A stretch of DNA of 38,265 nucleotides from Sterolibacteriaceae bacterium (GCA_025360425.1 JANYCD010000017.1:1-38265); one strand, 5' to 3'; positions 9,816-19,378 are shown, counted from the first letter of the stretch. Numbers and translations: made by a program. The notes: generated by a model not told the origin, from the sequence alone.

Positions 9816-10019
9816 TCAGGCTTTCTGGATATTGGATGCCTGTTTGCCTTTCGGACCCTGCACAACATCAAAGGAGACTTTTTCGGTTTCCTTCAAGGTC
9901 TTGAAGCCGGGCATGTTGATCGCAGAAAAGTGCGCGAACAAGTCTTCGCTACCATCGTCAGGAGTAATGAATCCGAACCCCTTGGCGTCGTTGAACCACT
10001 TGACAGTACCAGTTGCCAT
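9816..10019 (-). CDS. csp: CspA-family cold-shock protein
   Basis: A 67-residue single cold-shock domain protein that binds single-stranded nucleic acid and melts RNA structure. RNP1 is KGFGFI (residues 13-18) and RNP2 is LFAHFS. The N-terminus [17 protein letters not shown] is typical of the family. GAGGAAG lies about 7 bases before the ATG. A candidate promoter at 10187-10215 gives a leader of roughly 160 bases, as is usual for genes of this family regulated through their 5' UTR. Which paralogue it is, and whether it is cold-inducible, cannot be read from sequence alone. Confidence 0.96.
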   Translation of the reverse strand: MATGTVKWFNDAKGFGFITPDDGSEDLFAHFSAINMPGFKTLKETEKVSFDVVQGPKGKQASNIQKA

Positions 10020-10186
10020 AAACGATCTTCCTCAGTTGATGAAACGATCCGGCGCACAGTAATGCTCCGGGGCATGTCCGAACTGCAATATCACTTCTGA
10101 GGAATGGGCCAAGCGGAGATTCAGTAGGCTGAAGGACTGCGGGGCTTTCGACATTACGGTGAAAATTGAGCCAAACACGGCTTTGG

Positions 10187-10215
10187 GTTTTACCCATCTT
10201 ATTTAAATGCGTCAA
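10187..10215 (-). promoter_or_regulatory. Candidate promoter of the cold-shock gene
   Basis: On the minus strand, TTGACG (10210-10215) and TAAAAC (10187-10192) are separated by 17 bases. The resulting leader is long, as in known cspA-type genes. The -10 box is imperfect. Confidence 0.5.
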
Positions 10216-10306
10216 GCACTTTAGATGCTGCAAGACAGCATATTGCCCGTTGGTCGTGCTCGAATTTGAGCCCCGGTCAAGCGCTTGTTCGCACGGCACG
10301 ACTTGG

Positions 10307-10334
10307 TTGCACTTGCAGCAATTCGCATTAGAAT
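10307..10334 (+). promoter_or_regulatory. Candidate promoter of clpS-clpA
   Basis: TTGCAC (10307-10312), a 16-base spacer and TAGAAT (10329-10334) lie directly before clpS. Transcription would begin close to base 10341, the A of the clpS ATG, so the transcript may be leaderless. Confidence 0.5.
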
Positions 10335-10340
10335 CCAGCT

Positions 10341-10664
10341 ATGCCCACACGCAAGCTTAGTCATGGCCGGGAAGACAGTGCCGTCCTCGAACCAAAGAAA
10401 AGCAGGGTCAAACCCCCGCCAATGTTCAAGGTTATGGTACTGAATGACGATTACACTCCAATGGACTTCGTCGTCGTTGTATTGGAAAGGATTTTCGGAA
10501 TGGCCCGCGAAACTGCTACTCTGGTTATGCTCAAGGTACATCGTGAGGGAAAGGGCGTCTGTGGCGTCTATCCCAAGGATGTTGCCGCGACCAAGGTGGA
10601 ACAAGTGACCGCTTTTGCACGTCAACATCAGCATCCGCTGGCTTGTGTGATGGAGGAAACGTAA
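10341..10664 (+). CDS. clpS: ATP-dependent Clp protease adaptor ClpS
   Basis: A 107-residue ClpS adaptor, which binds N-degron substrates and delivers them to ClpAP. After a variable basic N-terminal tail, the core begins at [20 protein letters not shown]. It includes the acidic NDD segment that contacts the N-end residue and the terminal HPLACVMEE. The start at 10341 gives the usual tail length, but no Shine-Dalgarno is visible and the -10 box ends only 6 bases upstream. clpA follows immediately (TAA then ATG), so the two form an operon. Confidence 0.95.
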   Translation: MPTRKLSHGREDSAVLEPKKSRVKPPPMFKVMVLNDDYTPMDFVVVVLERIFGMARETATLVMLKVHREGKGVCGVYPKDVAATKVEQVTAFARQHQHPLACVMEET

Positions 10665-12923
10665 ATGATCGCCCAGGAACTGGAAGTCACCCTGCACATG
10701 GCTTTTGTCGAAGCCAGGCAGAAACGGCACGAGTTCATTACCGTGGAACACCTGTTGCTGGCCCTGCTCGACAATCCGTCGACGGCGGAAGTCTTGCGTG
10801 CCTGCACTTCGGATATCGAGGCACTGCGCAAGGAGTTGGCAGACTTTGTCAATGAACACACACCAACGGTTGCCGGTACCGAAGATATCGATACCCAGCC
10901 TACGTTGGGCTTTCAACGCGTAATCCAGCGCGCCATTCTCCATGTGCAATCCTCCGGGAAGAAAGAGGTCACTGGCGCCAATGTCCTCGTCGCCATTTAT
11001 GGTGAAAAAGATTCTCATGCGGTCTATTTTCTGCAACGGCACAACGTAACGCGCCTCGATGTAACCAACTTCATCTCGCACGGGATCTCCAAGAACCCTC
11101 AAACGACGGGCAAGAACGAAGAACCGCCAGAAACCGAGAATGAAACCCAGGAAAAGGGCAGCGCACTCGACAGCTTTACCCAAAACCTTAACCATATGGC
11201 GATTGCCGGCAAGATTGATCCCTTGATCGGTCGTGATGCAGAACTGGAGCGCGTGATTCAGACGCTATGCCGTCGCCGCAAGAACAATCCCTTGCTGGTG
11301 GGTGAAGCCGGGGTTGGCAAAACGGCCATTGCCGAAGGTTTGGCGCGCCGGATCGTCGACAAGCAGATACCCGAAATTCTCGCCCATGCCACTGTTTATT
11401 CGCTTGACATGGGTGCCCTGCTGGCCGGAACCAAATACCGCGGCGACTTTGAACAAAGGCTCAAGGGAGTGTTGAAGCAATTGCTCGACAATCCCCGTGC
11501 GATTCTGTTTATTGATGAGATCCACACCTTGATCGGGGCCGGTGCCGCATCAGGCGGCACCCTCGATGCTTCAAACTTGCTCAAACCTGCTTTGTCTTCA
11601 GGCAGCTTGAAGTGCATTGGTGCTACAACCTTCAATGAATACCGCGGCGTGTTCGAAAAAGATCATGCGTTGTCGCGTCGTTTCCAGAAAATTGATGTCA
11701 ATGAGCCATCGGTCGAGGAAACCGTGCAGATCCTGCGCGGACTCAAAAGCCGGTTCGAGGAACACCATGGCATCAAGTATTCGGCGGCAGCAATCAACTC
11801 TGCAGCTGAACTTGCCGCGAAATATATCAATGATCGGCATCTGCCGGACAAGGCCATTGACGTAATCGACGAAGCCGGCGCTGCGCAGCGTGTGCTGCCT
11901 AAATCAAAGCAAAAGAAGATTGTCGGCAAGCAGGAAATCGAGGAGATCGTGGCCAAGATCGCCCGCATTCCGCCACAGCACGTTTCGGCGGATGACCGCT
12001 CGCTCCTCAAAAACCTTGAGCGTGATTTGCGCAGCGTCGTGTTCGGGCAAAACGAAGCTATCGGCGCCCTGACCACTGCCATCAAAATGTCGCGGTCAGG
12101 GTTGGGCAATCCGCAAAAGCCCATCGGCAATTTTCTGTTTTCCGGTCCGACAGGTGTTGGCAAAACCGAAGTTGCCCGACAACTGGCCTACTGCATGGGC
12201 ATTGAGCTGATTCGCTTCGACATGTCCGAGTACATGGAGCGCCATGCGATATCCCGCTTGATCGGCGCGCCTCCGGGTTACGTGGGCTTCGACCAGGGCG
12301 GTCTGCTGACCGAGGCCATCAGTAAAAAACCTCACTCGGTGCTGCTGCTTGATGAGATTGAAAAAGCCCACCCGGATATTTTCAATATCCTGTTGCAGGT
12401 GATGGATCACGGCACCTTGACCGACAACAACGGACGCAAGGCGGACTTTCGCAACGTGGTCATCGTCATGACCACCAACGCCGGCGCCGAAGCACTGCAG
12501 AAAACAATGATGGGTTTCACCACCAACAAGCAGGCCGGTGATGAAATGGCCGAAATCAAGCGGCTGTTTACGCCGGAATTCCGCAATCGGCTCGACGCCA
12601 CTATTTCCTTCAAGGCGCTGGATACGCAAGTGATTCTGCGCGTGGTGGACAAGTTCCTGATGCAGCTTGAAGGTCAGTTGCACGAAAAGAAGGTAGAGGC
12701 GATCTTCACTGATACTCTGCGCGCATGGCTTGCCGAGAAGGGCTTCGATTCACTGATGGGAGCCCGCCCGATGGCACGTCTGATTCAGGACACAATTCGC
12801 TCTGCCCTGGCTGATGAACTTCTATTCGGTCGCCTCACCAATGGGGGCAAAGTCACGATCGATATCGACGAAGACGACAAGGTCAAGCTGGTATTTGAAG
12901 AAACGGTTCCAGCAACCGTCTGA
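10665..12923 (+). CDS. clpA: ATP-dependent Clp protease ATP-binding subunit ClpA
   Basis: A 752-residue Hsp100 unfoldase that feeds substrates to ClpP. The Clp N-terminal domain (residues ~1-145, ClpS-binding) is followed by an acidic linker and AAA-1 with Walker A GEAGVGKT at 213-220. AAA-2 has Walker A GPTGVGKT at 494-501, followed by the arginine-finger and sensor regions ([21 protein letters not shown]). There is no ClpB-type coiled-coil middle domain, which supports ClpA. GGAGG lies 8-9 bases before the ATG, which directly abuts the clpS stop. clpP is not in the window. A strong hairpin terminator follows. Confidence 0.97.
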   Translation: MIAQELEVTLHMAFVEARQKRHEFITVEHLLLALLDNPSTAEVLRACTSDIEALRKELADFVNEHTPTVAGTEDIDTQPTLGFQRVIQRAILHVQSSGKKEVTGANVLVAIYGEKDSHAVYFLQRHNVTRLDVTNFISHGISKNPQTTGKNEEPPETENETQEKGSALDSFTQNLNHMAIAGKIDPLIGRDAELERVIQTLCRRRKNNPLLVGEAGVGKTAIAEGLARRIVDKQIPEILAHATVYSLDMGALLAGTKYRGDFEQRLKGVLKQLLDNPRAILFIDEIHTLIGAGAASGGTLDASNLLKPALSSGSLKCIGATTFNEYRGVFEKDHALSRRFQKIDVNEPSVEETVQILRGLKSRFEEHHGIKYSAAAINSAAELAAKYINDRHLPDKAIDVIDEAGAAQRVLPKSKQKKIVGKQEIEEIVAKIARIPPQHVSADDRSLLKNLERDLRSVVFGQNEAIGALTTAIKMSRSGLGNPQKPIGNFLFSGPTGVGKTEVARQLAYCMGIELIRFDMSEYMERHAISRLIGAPPGYVGFDQGGLLTEAISKKPHSVLLLDEIEKAHPDIFNILLQVMDHGTLTDNNGRKADFRNVVIVMTTNAGAEALQKTMMGFTTNKQAGDEMAEIKRLFTPEFRNRLDATISFKALDTQVILRVVDKFLMQLEGQLHEKKVEAIFTDTLRAWLAEKGFDSLMGARPMARLIQDTIRSALADELLFGRLTNGGKVTIDIDEDDKVKLVFEETVPATV

Positions 12924-12935
12924 ACGTCATTCGCG

Positions 12936-12973
12936 GCCTGCGGCGCACTATGTGTGCGCCGCAGGCTGTTTCC
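12936..12973 (+). terminator. Intrinsic terminator after clpA
   Basis: A 13-base GC-rich perfect stem (12936-12948 with 12954-12966) encloses a 5-base loop and is followed by a T-rich tail (tgtttcctt). It sits between clpA and the converging helicase gene. On the minus strand the tail is poor. Confidence 0.8.
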
Positions 12974-14281
12974 TTAATAGTGTCTTGATCCTGAGGGATG
13001 TTGTGACGTCGAGTTTCGACGTGGAGCAGCCGTTCGCCCTGCTCCAGCCGGACGCTGGCCGCTACGTTGGCCAGCCCCGTGTGAGGACGACTTGGAGTCG
13101 CTGCGCCGGCCATTCGCTATAGGTTCAGCACGAATGCCGGGGTCTGGTTCAAATCCCGGCAAAACCTTTTTCTCCAGTTCTCGCTTCAGCAGTCGTTCGA
13201 TATCGCGCAATAGGCGATGCTCATCTACACAAACGAGTGAAATCGCCTCACCGCTGGCGCCGGCACGACCGGTACGGCCAATGCGGTGGACATAATCCTC
13301 AGCCACGTTGGGCAATTCAAAGTTGATCACGTGGGGCAATTGATCAATATCGATACCGCGCGCGGCGATGTCGGTAGCAACCAGAACCGTGACTTTATTG
13401 CGCTTGAAATCTTCCAGTGCGCGTTGGCGCGCGCCCTGCGTCTTGTTGCCATGCAGGGCAGCGGACCGGATGCCAGCCTTGTTAAGACGCTCCGAAAGGG
13501 CATCGGCACCATGCTTGGTGCGGGCAAACACCAGCACCTGATGCCAACCATGATCCTCGATCAGCTTGATCAACAGGTCACGCTTCTTGACCCGGTCTAC
13601 CCGGTAGACCGAGTGCTTTACCGCATCAGCAGGCGCGTTGCGTTTCGCGACTTCGATACTTATCGGGTCGCGCAGAAAACCGGCGGCCAACACACGGATT
13701 TCTTCGGAGAATGTCGCGGAGAACATCAGGCTTTGCTTTTGTTTGGGCATCAACGCAAGTATCTTGCGGATATCCGGCAGAAAGCCCATGTCGAGCATGC
13801 GATCAGCCTCGTCCAGCACCAGTACCTCAATGCCCGACAGATCGGCGCTGCGCTGTTTGACGTGATCAAGCAGACGGCCGGGAGTCGCCACCAGAATGTC
13901 CATGCCGGCCCGCAGGGCCTTGGCTTGTGGCCCAAGGCCAACGCCGCCATATATCGCCGCCGAACGCAGCGAAAGATGCTTGCCATAGGTCCGCACACTT
14001 TCATGCACCTGCACCGCCAGTTCGCGGGTTGGGGTCAAGATCAATGCACGTGGTTTGAAACGGGTCAGCGACAAATCACCATTTCTGCTGCTCAGCAGCT
14101 CAAGAATCGGCAGGGTAAAGCCGGCAGTTTTGCCAGTGCCGGTCTGGGCTGCGGCCATCAGGTCGCAGCCGTCAAGAACCAACGGAATGGCTTTGGTTTG
14201 AATCGGGGTTGGTGTGTCGTAACCCTGTTCGGAAATGGAACGTAGAATTTCGGCGCGCAGGCCGAGCTTGGAAAAACTCAT
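12974..14281 (-). CDS. rhlE: DEAD-box ATP-dependent RNA helicase, RhlE type
   Basis: A 435-residue DEAD-box helicase that unwinds short RNA duplexes, probably in ribosome assembly or RNA decay. The Q motif ([11 protein letters not shown]) is followed by Walker [10 protein letters not shown] (44-52), motif Ia PTRELA, DEAD at 157-160 and SAT at 188-190. Domain 2 has [14 protein letters not shown] and [10 protein letters not shown]. The C-terminal ~70 residues are a disordered Ser/Gly/Arg-rich tail ([15 protein letters not shown]), as in RhlE and its betaproteobacterial paralogues. AGGAG lies 8 bases before the ATG. The exact paralogue (RhlE1 or RhlE2) cannot be set. Confidence 0.93.
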   Translation of the reverse strand: MSFSKLGLRAEILRSISEQGYDTPTPIQTKAIPLVLDGCDLMAAAQTGTGKTAGFTLPILELLSSRNGDLSLTRFKPRALILTPTRELAVQVHESVRTYGKHLSLRSAAIYGGVGLGPQAKALRAGMDILVATPGRLLDHVKQRSADLSGIEVLVLDEADRMLDMGFLPDIRKILALMPKQKQSLMFSATFSEEIRVLAAGFLRDPISIEVAKRNAPADAVKHSVYRVDRVKKRDLLIKLIEDHGWHQVLVFARTKHGADALSERLNKAGIRSAALHGNKTQGARQRALEDFKRNKVTVLVATDIAARGIDIDQLPHVINFELPNVAEDYVHRIGRTGRAGASGEAISLVCVDEHRLLRDIERLLKRELEKKVLPGFEPDPGIRAEPIANGRRSDSKSSSHGAGQRSGQRPAGAGRTAAPRRNSTSQHPSGSRHY

Positions 14282-14452
14282 GAATAAACTCCTGGAATCG
14301 GCCCCGCGTGCTAGGCACGAACCAGTCTAGGCAGAAACACTTTAGGGGAAAACCGCGGATCGAGAATCGAATCGCGAGACGCTAATTTGCAGACTGATGG
14401 GCAAACCAAGCGGCGCGCAGTGTAACAGCCATCAGCTTTTGAAGCGAGCCTA

Positions 14453-14481
14453 TTGGCTAAATAAATCCATACCGTGATAAT
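14453..14481 (+). promoter_or_regulatory. Sigma70-type promoter for rraA
   Basis: TTGGCT (14453-14458), a 17-base spacer and GATAAT (14476-14481) lie 35 bases before the rraA ATG. The 171 bases between rhlE and this promoter hold the presumed rhlE leader and promoter (minus), with no other gene. Confidence 0.6.
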
Positions 14482-14516
14482 CAGACTTGCTCAACAATAT
14501 TCGAGGTGCTCTTGCA

Positions 14517-14996
14517 ATGGAATATCTGACGACCGATCTGTGCGACGCGCACGAAGACAGAATCCGCGTGGTTGCTCCGATGTTTCGCTCTTATGGGGGC
14601 AAAGGGGCCTTCCATGGTCCGATTACGACACTCAAGCTGTTCGAAGACAACTCCTTCGTTCGAAAAAGCCTGGAACAATCTGGTGAGGGCCGAGTACTGG
14701 TGATTGATGGCGGCGGATCAATGCGTCGTGCATTGGTTGGCGACCAATTGGCTGAACTCGGCGTCACCAACGGATGGTCTGGAATAATTGTTTATGGCTG
14801 CATTCGCGACTCGGTAGCCATCAGCCAAATAGCGATCGGTGTCTTCGCGCTCGCAACTCATCCGTTAAAAACTTTAAAGCGAAACGTCGGCGAAATTGAT
14901 ATTCCGCTCAGCTTTGGCGGCGTGACTTTTACTCCGGGAGAATGGCTTTATGCAGATCAGGATGGAGTGATTGTCAGCACAAAAATGCTAGCTTAA
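14517..14996 (+). CDS. rraA: RraA family protein (RNase E inhibitor / HMG aldolase fold)
   Basis: A 159-residue RraA. It closely matches the E. coli RNase E regulator pattern at [32 protein letters not shown] and [18 protein letters not shown]. Start 14517 is set by GAGGTG 8 bases upstream; an in-frame ATG at 14487 has no such signal. The segment YGCIRDS contains the Arg-Asp pair used by catalytic 4-hydroxy-4-methyl-2-oxoglutarate / oxaloacetate-cleaving members. E. coli RraA has AVRQV at this place. The protein may therefore be an aldolase/decarboxylase, an RNase E modulator, or both. It has its own promoter, and aceA follows after a gap with another promoter. Confidence 0.9.
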   Translation: MEYLTTDLCDAHEDRIRVVAPMFRSYGGKGAFHGPITTLKLFEDNSFVRKSLEQSGEGRVLVIDGGGSMRRALVGDQLAELGVTNGWSGIIVYGCIRDSVAISQIAIGVFALATHPLKTLKRNVGEIDIPLSFGGVTFTPGEWLYADQDGVIVSTKMLA

Positions 14997-15008
14997 AGTC
15001 TATCCATA

Positions 15009-15024
15009 TGTCTTATATAAGACA
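15009..15024. promoter_or_regulatory. Perfect 16-base palindrome, candidate operator of aceA
   Basis: TGTCTTATATAAGACA is an exact palindrome lying directly upstream of the predicted aceA -35 box. This is the geometry of a dimeric regulator site. The binding protein is not known from the sequence. Confidence 0.65.
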
Positions 15025-15025
15025 C

Positions 15026-15055
15026 TTGTTTCTTTGCAAAAAACCGTTTTATACT
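15026..15055 (+). promoter_or_regulatory. Candidate promoter of aceA
   Basis: TTGTTT (15026-15031) and TATACT (15050-15055) are separated by 18 bases, giving a leader of about 50 bases before ATG 15115. The adjacent palindrome suggests control at this promoter. Confidence 0.55.
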
Positions 15056-15114
15056 ACGGCCTGCCAGCACACTTGCCGACTGATTTTTCGACCTATCACC
15101 GAAAGGATATTGCT

Positions 15115-16425
15115 ATGACCGACCGCAAAGCTCAAATCGCTACCCTGGAAAAAGACTGGGCTACCAATCCGCGCTGGAAGAGTGTCAAGCGCGGCTACAG
15201 TGCTGAAGACGTCGTTCGTCTGCGCGGTTCCCTGCAGATCGAGTACACGCTGGCAAAGCGCGGCGCGGAAAAGCTGTGGGAAAAGGTCAATGGCGGCGCC
15301 AAGAAAGGTTACGTAAATGCCTTCGGCGCAATCACCGCCGGACAGGCCATGCAACAAGCCAAGGCCGGCCTCGAAGCCGTTTATTTGTCGGGCTGGCAAG
15401 TTGCCGCCGATGGAAACACCTCCGAAACCATGTATCCCGACCAGTCACTTTACGCCTACGACTCGGTGCCGACGATGGTTCGCCGCATCAACAACACCTT
15501 CAAGCGCGCCGACGAAATCCAGTGGTCGCGCGGCATCGAACCGGGGAATCCTGACTTCGTCGACTACTTCCTGCCGATCGTGGCGGACGCCGAAGCCGGG
15601 TTCGGCGGCGTGCTCAATGCTTTCGAACTGATGAAGAACATGATCGCCTCGGGCGCTGCCGCGGTTCACTTCGAAGATCAACTCGCCGCTGTGAAGAAGT
15701 GTGGTCACATGGGTGGCAAAGTACTGGTGCCGACGCAAGAGGCTTGTGAAAAGTTGATCTCGGCACGCTTTGCTGCTGACGTGATGGGTGTGCCCACTAT
15801 CGTTCTGGCCCGTACCGATGCTGAAGCGGCCAACCTGATCACGTCCGATCACGACGCCAATGACAAGCCCTTCCTTACTGGCGAGCGGACTCAAGAGGGT
15901 TTCTACCGCGTTAAAAACGGTCTGGAACAAGCCATCAGTCGTGGCATTGCTTATGCCCCCTATGCCGACTTGGTGTGGTGCGAAACTGGCGTGCCGGACA
16001 TCGGCTTTGCCCGCGAATTCGCGCAGGCGGTGCAAGCAGCATGCCCGGGCAAGCTGCTCGCCTACAACTGCTCGCCTTCCTTCAACTGGAAGAAAAATCT
16101 CAACGACAAGCAAATCACTACGTTCCAGGAAGATCTGTCGGCGTTGGGTTACAAGTACCAGTTCATTACGTTGGCCGGCATCCACATCAACTGGTTCAAC
16201 ACTTTCCAGTTCGCTCACGCTTACGCCCGTGGCGAAGGCATGAAGCACTACGTCAACATGGTGCAGGAGCCCGAGTTTGCAGCCCGCGAGAAGGGTTACA
16301 CCTTTGCCTCGCACCAGCAGGAAGTCGGCGCCGGTTACTTCGACGACGTCACCACCGTGATCCAGGGTGGTTCGTCCTCGGTCAAGGCGCTGACAGGTTC
16401 CACCGAGGAAGAACAGTTCCACTGA
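15115..16425 (+). CDS. aceA: Isocitrate lyase
   Basis: A 436-residue isocitrate lyase, which splits isocitrate into glyoxylate and succinate, the first step of the glyoxylate shunt. The catalytic motif KKCGHMGGK starts at K194 (Cys196). Other family segments are [18 protein letters not shown] and ARTDAEAA. Start 15115 is fixed by GAAAGGA 9 bases upstream and by the usual [15 protein letters not shown] opening; the longer frame back to 15034 has no such signal. The length matches the short E. coli-type enzyme. Malate synthase is not adjacent. An upstream palindrome points to specific transcriptional control, and a strong terminator follows. Confidence 0.97.
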   Translation: MTDRKAQIATLEKDWATNPRWKSVKRGYSAEDVVRLRGSLQIEYTLAKRGAEKLWEKVNGGAKKGYVNAFGAITAGQAMQQAKAGLEAVYLSGWQVAADGNTSETMYPDQSLYAYDSVPTMVRRINNTFKRADEIQWSRGIEPGNPDFVDYFLPIVADAEAGFGGVLNAFELMKNMIASGAAAVHFEDQLAAVKKCGHMGGKVLVPTQEACEKLISARFAADVMGVPTIVLARTDAEAANLITSDHDANDKPFLTGERTQEGFYRVKNGLEQAISRGIAYAPYADLVWCETGVPDIGFAREFAQAVQAACPGKLLAYNCSPSFNWKKNLNDKQITTFQEDLSALGYKYQFITLAGIHINWFNTFQFAHAYARGEGMKHYVNMVQEPEFAAREKGYTFASHQQEVGAGYFDDVTTVIQGGSSSVKALTGSTEEEQFH

Positions 16426-16450
16426 TTCTCGCTACTCCAAAGCTCCTCAA

Positions 16451-16480
16451 CGCCGCACCTGAATCAGGTGCGGCGTTTTT
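16451..16480 (+). terminator. Intrinsic terminator after aceA
   Basis: A near-perfect 12-base GC-rich stem starting CGCCGCACCT is followed by five T residues. Confidence 0.9.
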
Positions 16481-16629
16481 ATGTGCGCCGCGGATGTTGC
16501 GTGTTTATGGCCGGGCAGGCGCATATCTGTCACGTTCTGCTCTCGTCACCAAGGTTACCGGTCAGTAGCTTATACTGGCGCAAAAGTAGTTGGCAAAGCA
16601 GGCGTACCAATAACGAGGACACTTACCAA

Positions 16630-18834
16630 ATGGCTATCCGCGAAGGTCGTGCGTTCTGTCGCATCTGTCTCGCCCAGTGTGGCACGCATCTGAAGATCGA
16701 CGACGAAACCAACAAGATCGTCGATATTCGTGGTGACAAGGAGAATCCTCTGTCCGCTGGCTATGCCTGCTTCAAGGGTCTGCAGGCAGAAGAAGCGCAT
16801 CACGGAGAGAGCAGATTGTTGCATCCGCTGAAACGCAAGCCTGATGGCAGCTTTGAGCAGATGTCGATGGAGCAAGCGCTGGACGAAGTCGCGGCCAAAC
16901 TTTCGGCCTTGATCGAACGCGATGGCCCCGACGCTATCGGAGTGTATTTTGGCAATGGTTCGATATTCAACTCCACCGCTGTAACGATGCAGGCGAGCTT
17001 CCTCGAAGCTATCGGGTCGCGTTCGCGGTTCACTTCCTACACCATCGACCAATCCGCGAAGACGCTGTCCTTCGAGCGCATCGGTGGCTGGGCCGGAGGC
17101 AATTTGCAGCTCGCCCAAGCCGACGTAATACTTCTGCTCGGCTCCAACCCATTGCTGTCTCACGGCCTGCTTGGCATGTTGGCGTCCCAGCCGACCAATA
17201 ATCTCAACGCAGAACGTGCGCGCGGCTTGAAGGTTATCGTCATCGATCCTCGCCGCACGGAGACTGCCACCCACGCCGATGTACTCATTCAGCCCCTGCC
17301 GGGCCACGACGCCATGATCCTGGCTGGCCTCATCCGCTTGGTGTTGAACGAAGGCTGGCAAGACAAAGAGTTCTGTGAACGCTACGTCGGTGCAACCGCC
17401 GTGCAGTCGTTACGTGAGTCTGTCGCCCCGTTCACCGAAACCACCGTCGAAACTCGCGCAGGTCTTCAGCCTGGCGACCTGCGCCGCGTGGCTGAACTTT
17501 TCGCCCGCGACTCCAAGCAAGGCGCTGTCTATACCGGTACCGGCCCCAGCATGGCGCCGCACTCCAATCTCATGCAACATTTGGCCGATTGTCTCAATGT
17601 CATCTGCGGTCGTTTCCTGCGTCCGGGCGACAAAGTGCTGAGTGTCGACATGATGGTGCCCTCATCTCCCTTCCGTGCTGAAGTGATTCCGCCTCCACGC
17701 ACTTCCTGGAAAGTCCCTCCCAGCCGGATTCGCGGCGTTGGCTCGATCGGTGGTGAAAAGACCACCGGCACCCTGGCTGATGAAATCCTTACTCCTGGTG
17801 CCGAACAGGTGAAATGCCTGATCTCGTGCGGTGGCAACCTGGCCAACCTGATGCCGGACCAGAAAAAGATGCAGCGTGCCTTTGATGCCCTTGAGCTCAA
17901 GGTCTCAGTAGAGCCTTACATGACCAACACGGCCCGGCTGGCTGATTACATTTTCCCGCCCCTGTTGCAATACGAGCGTTCCGATTTGCCCGTGAGTGCC
18001 TACGGCTTCGCCTTCTTCCGGGAACCGTGGGTACAGTACGCTCCTGCCTTGCTCAAACCACCCAAAGGATCGGAACTCATTGAAGAGTGGTATTTTTTCT
18101 GGGCACTGGCCAAGCGCCTTGGCAAGACCATGAACTTCTCCGGCCATGTGTTGGATATGGACAAAGGCCCAACCAACGATGAACTCCTTGCCATGCGCAC
18201 CCAGCATCCGCTGGCACCGCTGGAAGAGATCAAGACCCACCGGTCGGGAAAGATATATTACGAAGCGCAAACCACGGTATTACCGCCCAGACCCGAATCG
18301 ACAGCAACCTTCGATGTGATTCCGGCAGACGTTTCCGTGGAACTCGGGGAACTGGCAACAGAATTGAAAACAAACAGTGGTAAGCAGTTCACTTATCTGC
18401 TCTCTTCGCGGCGGATGCGCGACTTCTACAACACGATTGGGATGTTCCTGCCAACGACGCGCAAACGCAATCCCTTTAATCCGGCGTATCTGAATCCTGA
18501 GGATCTTGCAGCCAACGGGTTGACTAGCGGAGATCGAATTCAGATCACTTCCGATCACGCGCAAATCTCCGCGATTGTTCAGGCTGATCCGACGCTGCGG
18601 CGTGGAGTGGTATCGATGGCGCATGCCTGGGGGCCTCTGCCGGGCGAGCCCATGGATACGGCGACGCACGGAGCTTCAACCAATATGCTTATTTCCACTG
18701 ACAGCAACACTGAACCACTGAATTCGATGCCGCGGATGTCGGCCATACCCGTCAATATTGTGCGGGTGAGTGAATACATGGAACGCGACAATCAATCGCA
18801 GCACAGAAAAGATAGCGAAGTCTTCGCCAAGTAA
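16630..18834 (+). CDS. Molybdopterin-dependent oxidoreductase (DMSO reductase family)
   Basis: A 734-residue cytoplasmic-looking (no Tat signal) bis-MGD oxidoreductase of unknown substrate. The N-terminal [4Fe-4S] site is C10-x2-C13-x3-C17-x29-C47, followed by the conserved Lys49. Molybdopterin-binding segments include LLLGSNPLLSHG, VIDPRRTETATHAD and SCGGNLANLMPD. The C-terminal domain (from about residue 590) has LLSSRRMRDFYNT and MAHAWGPLPGEPMD. At the place where formate dehydrogenases carry the Sec/Cys metal ligand, this protein reads TIDQSAK, with Gln141/Ser142. Typical FDH chemistry is therefore doubtful. No FeS or membrane subunit is adjacent. Start 16630 has GAGG 11 bases upstream; a frame back to 16468 crosses the aceA terminator and is unlikely. 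Confidence 0.85.
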   Translation: MAIREGRAFCRICLAQCGTHLKIDDETNKIVDIRGDKENPLSAGYACFKGLQAEEAHHGESRLLHPLKRKPDGSFEQMSMEQALDEVAAKLSALIERDGPDAIGVYFGNGSIFNSTAVTMQASFLEAIGSRSRFTSYTIDQSAKTLSFERIGGWAGGNLQLAQADVILLLGSNPLLSHGLLGMLASQPTNNLNAERARGLKVIVIDPRRTETATHADVLIQPLPGHDAMILAGLIRLVLNEGWQDKEFCERYVGATAVQSLRESVAPFTETTVETRAGLQPGDLRRVAELFARDSKQGAVYTGTGPSMAPHSNLMQHLADCLNVICGRFLRPGDKVLSVDMMVPSSPFRAEVIPPPRTSWKVPPSRIRGVGSIGGEKTTGTLADEILTPGAEQVKCLISCGGNLANLMPDQKKMQRAFDALELKVSVEPYMTNTARLADYIFPPLLQYERSDLPVSAYGFAFFREPWVQYAPALLKPPKGSELIEEWYFFWALAKRLGKTMNFSGHVLDMDKGPTNDELLAMRTQHPLAPLEEIKTHRSGKIYYEAQTTVLPPRPESTATFDVIPADVSVELGELATELKTNSGKQFTYLLSSRRMRDFYNTIGMFLPTTRKRNPFNPAYLNPEDLAANGLTSGDRIQITSDHAQISAIVQADPTLRRGVVSMAHAWGPLPGEPMDTATHGASTNMLISTDSNTEPLNSMPRMSAIPVNIVRVSEYMERDNQSQHRKDSEVFAK

Positions 18835-19050
18835 AACACTGTGTGCCGTCTTTGAACAGCGTTTGCAGCAATGACTTAATCACCTCCAAGTGATTGCGAG
18901 AATCCATATCTCCTTATACAAATGAAGATATGGAACGCTCTCTGATGGTGCAACGATACGGACGTCCACCTCGGGTACATGGCGTCCATATCCGCACGGG
19001 TGACCGTTTCCTAAAGTGAAGCGAACGGGAACCAGGGCGACTGCTGAAAC
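18835..19050. other. Non-coding stretch with two inverted repeats
   Basis: No gene is seen. There are two inverted repeats: AATCAC/GTGATT at 18878-18895 (6-base loop) and CCATATCT/AGATATGG at 18904-18933 (14-base loop). Neither has a T tract, so they are not classical terminators. An 8-base palindrome GGACGTCC lies at about 18960-18967. Confidence 0.55.
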
Positions 19051-19081
19051 ACAAAGGGCCTAGCCGAAGCTAAGCCCTTGT
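19051..19081 (-). terminator. Intrinsic terminator of tRNA-fMet
   Basis: On the minus strand a stem GGGC(T)TAGC / GCTA(G)GCCC closes on a stable C(TTCG)G tetraloop. It is followed by a T-rich stretch (TTTGTGTTTC), just past the CCA end of the tRNA. Confidence 0.75.
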
Positions 19082-19086
19082 CTTTG

Positions 19087-19164
<78 letters not shown>

Positions 19165-19176
19165 ACTGGAGCCGGG

Positions 19177-19205
19177 ATTCTAGGCTAACGCATCAACATG
19201 GTCAA
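19177..19205 (-). promoter_or_regulatory. Promoter of tRNA-fMet
   Basis: On the minus strand TTGACC (19200-19205) and TAGAAT (19177-19182) are 17 bases apart. The tRNA begins 12 bases downstream of the -10 box. Confidence 0.75.
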
Positions 19206-19235
19206 GGACTGTGATGACTATTATCCAGTCGGCGC

Positions 19236-19253
19236 AGCATATAAAATTATGCT
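19236..19253. repeat. Short AT-rich inverted repeat upstream of HU and tRNA-fMet
   Basis: AGCATA-TAAAAT-TATGCT is a 6-base perfect inverted repeat with a 6-base centre, lying between divergent promoters. It could be an upstream regulator site. It may also be a chance AT-rich element. Confidence 0.35.
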
Positions 19254-19305
19254 AAGAATTGACCATGTTTTTTTGTCTGAACGATGAATAAATTCCGGTA
19301 GGCAC

Positions 19306-19336
19306 TTGCCAACACAGACTTGGACGTGGTTAAAAT
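19306..19336 (+). promoter_or_regulatory. Candidate promoter of the HU gene
   Basis: TTGCCA (19306-19311) and TAAAAT (19331-19336) are 19 bases apart; the overlapping TTAAAA gives 18. The spacing is slightly long, so confidence is limited. Confidence 0.4.
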
Positions 19337-19378
19337 CCGCTCAGGTCATATGGCCTTACCAACTCGAAAGGACAAGAC

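Noticed and set aside
13286..14245. A 319-codon plus-strand frame across the helicase gene
   Set aside because: Antisense to all conserved DEAD-box motifs; no independent protein features.
15445..16422. A 325-codon minus-strand frame inside aceA
   Set aside because: Antisense shadow of isocitrate lyase.
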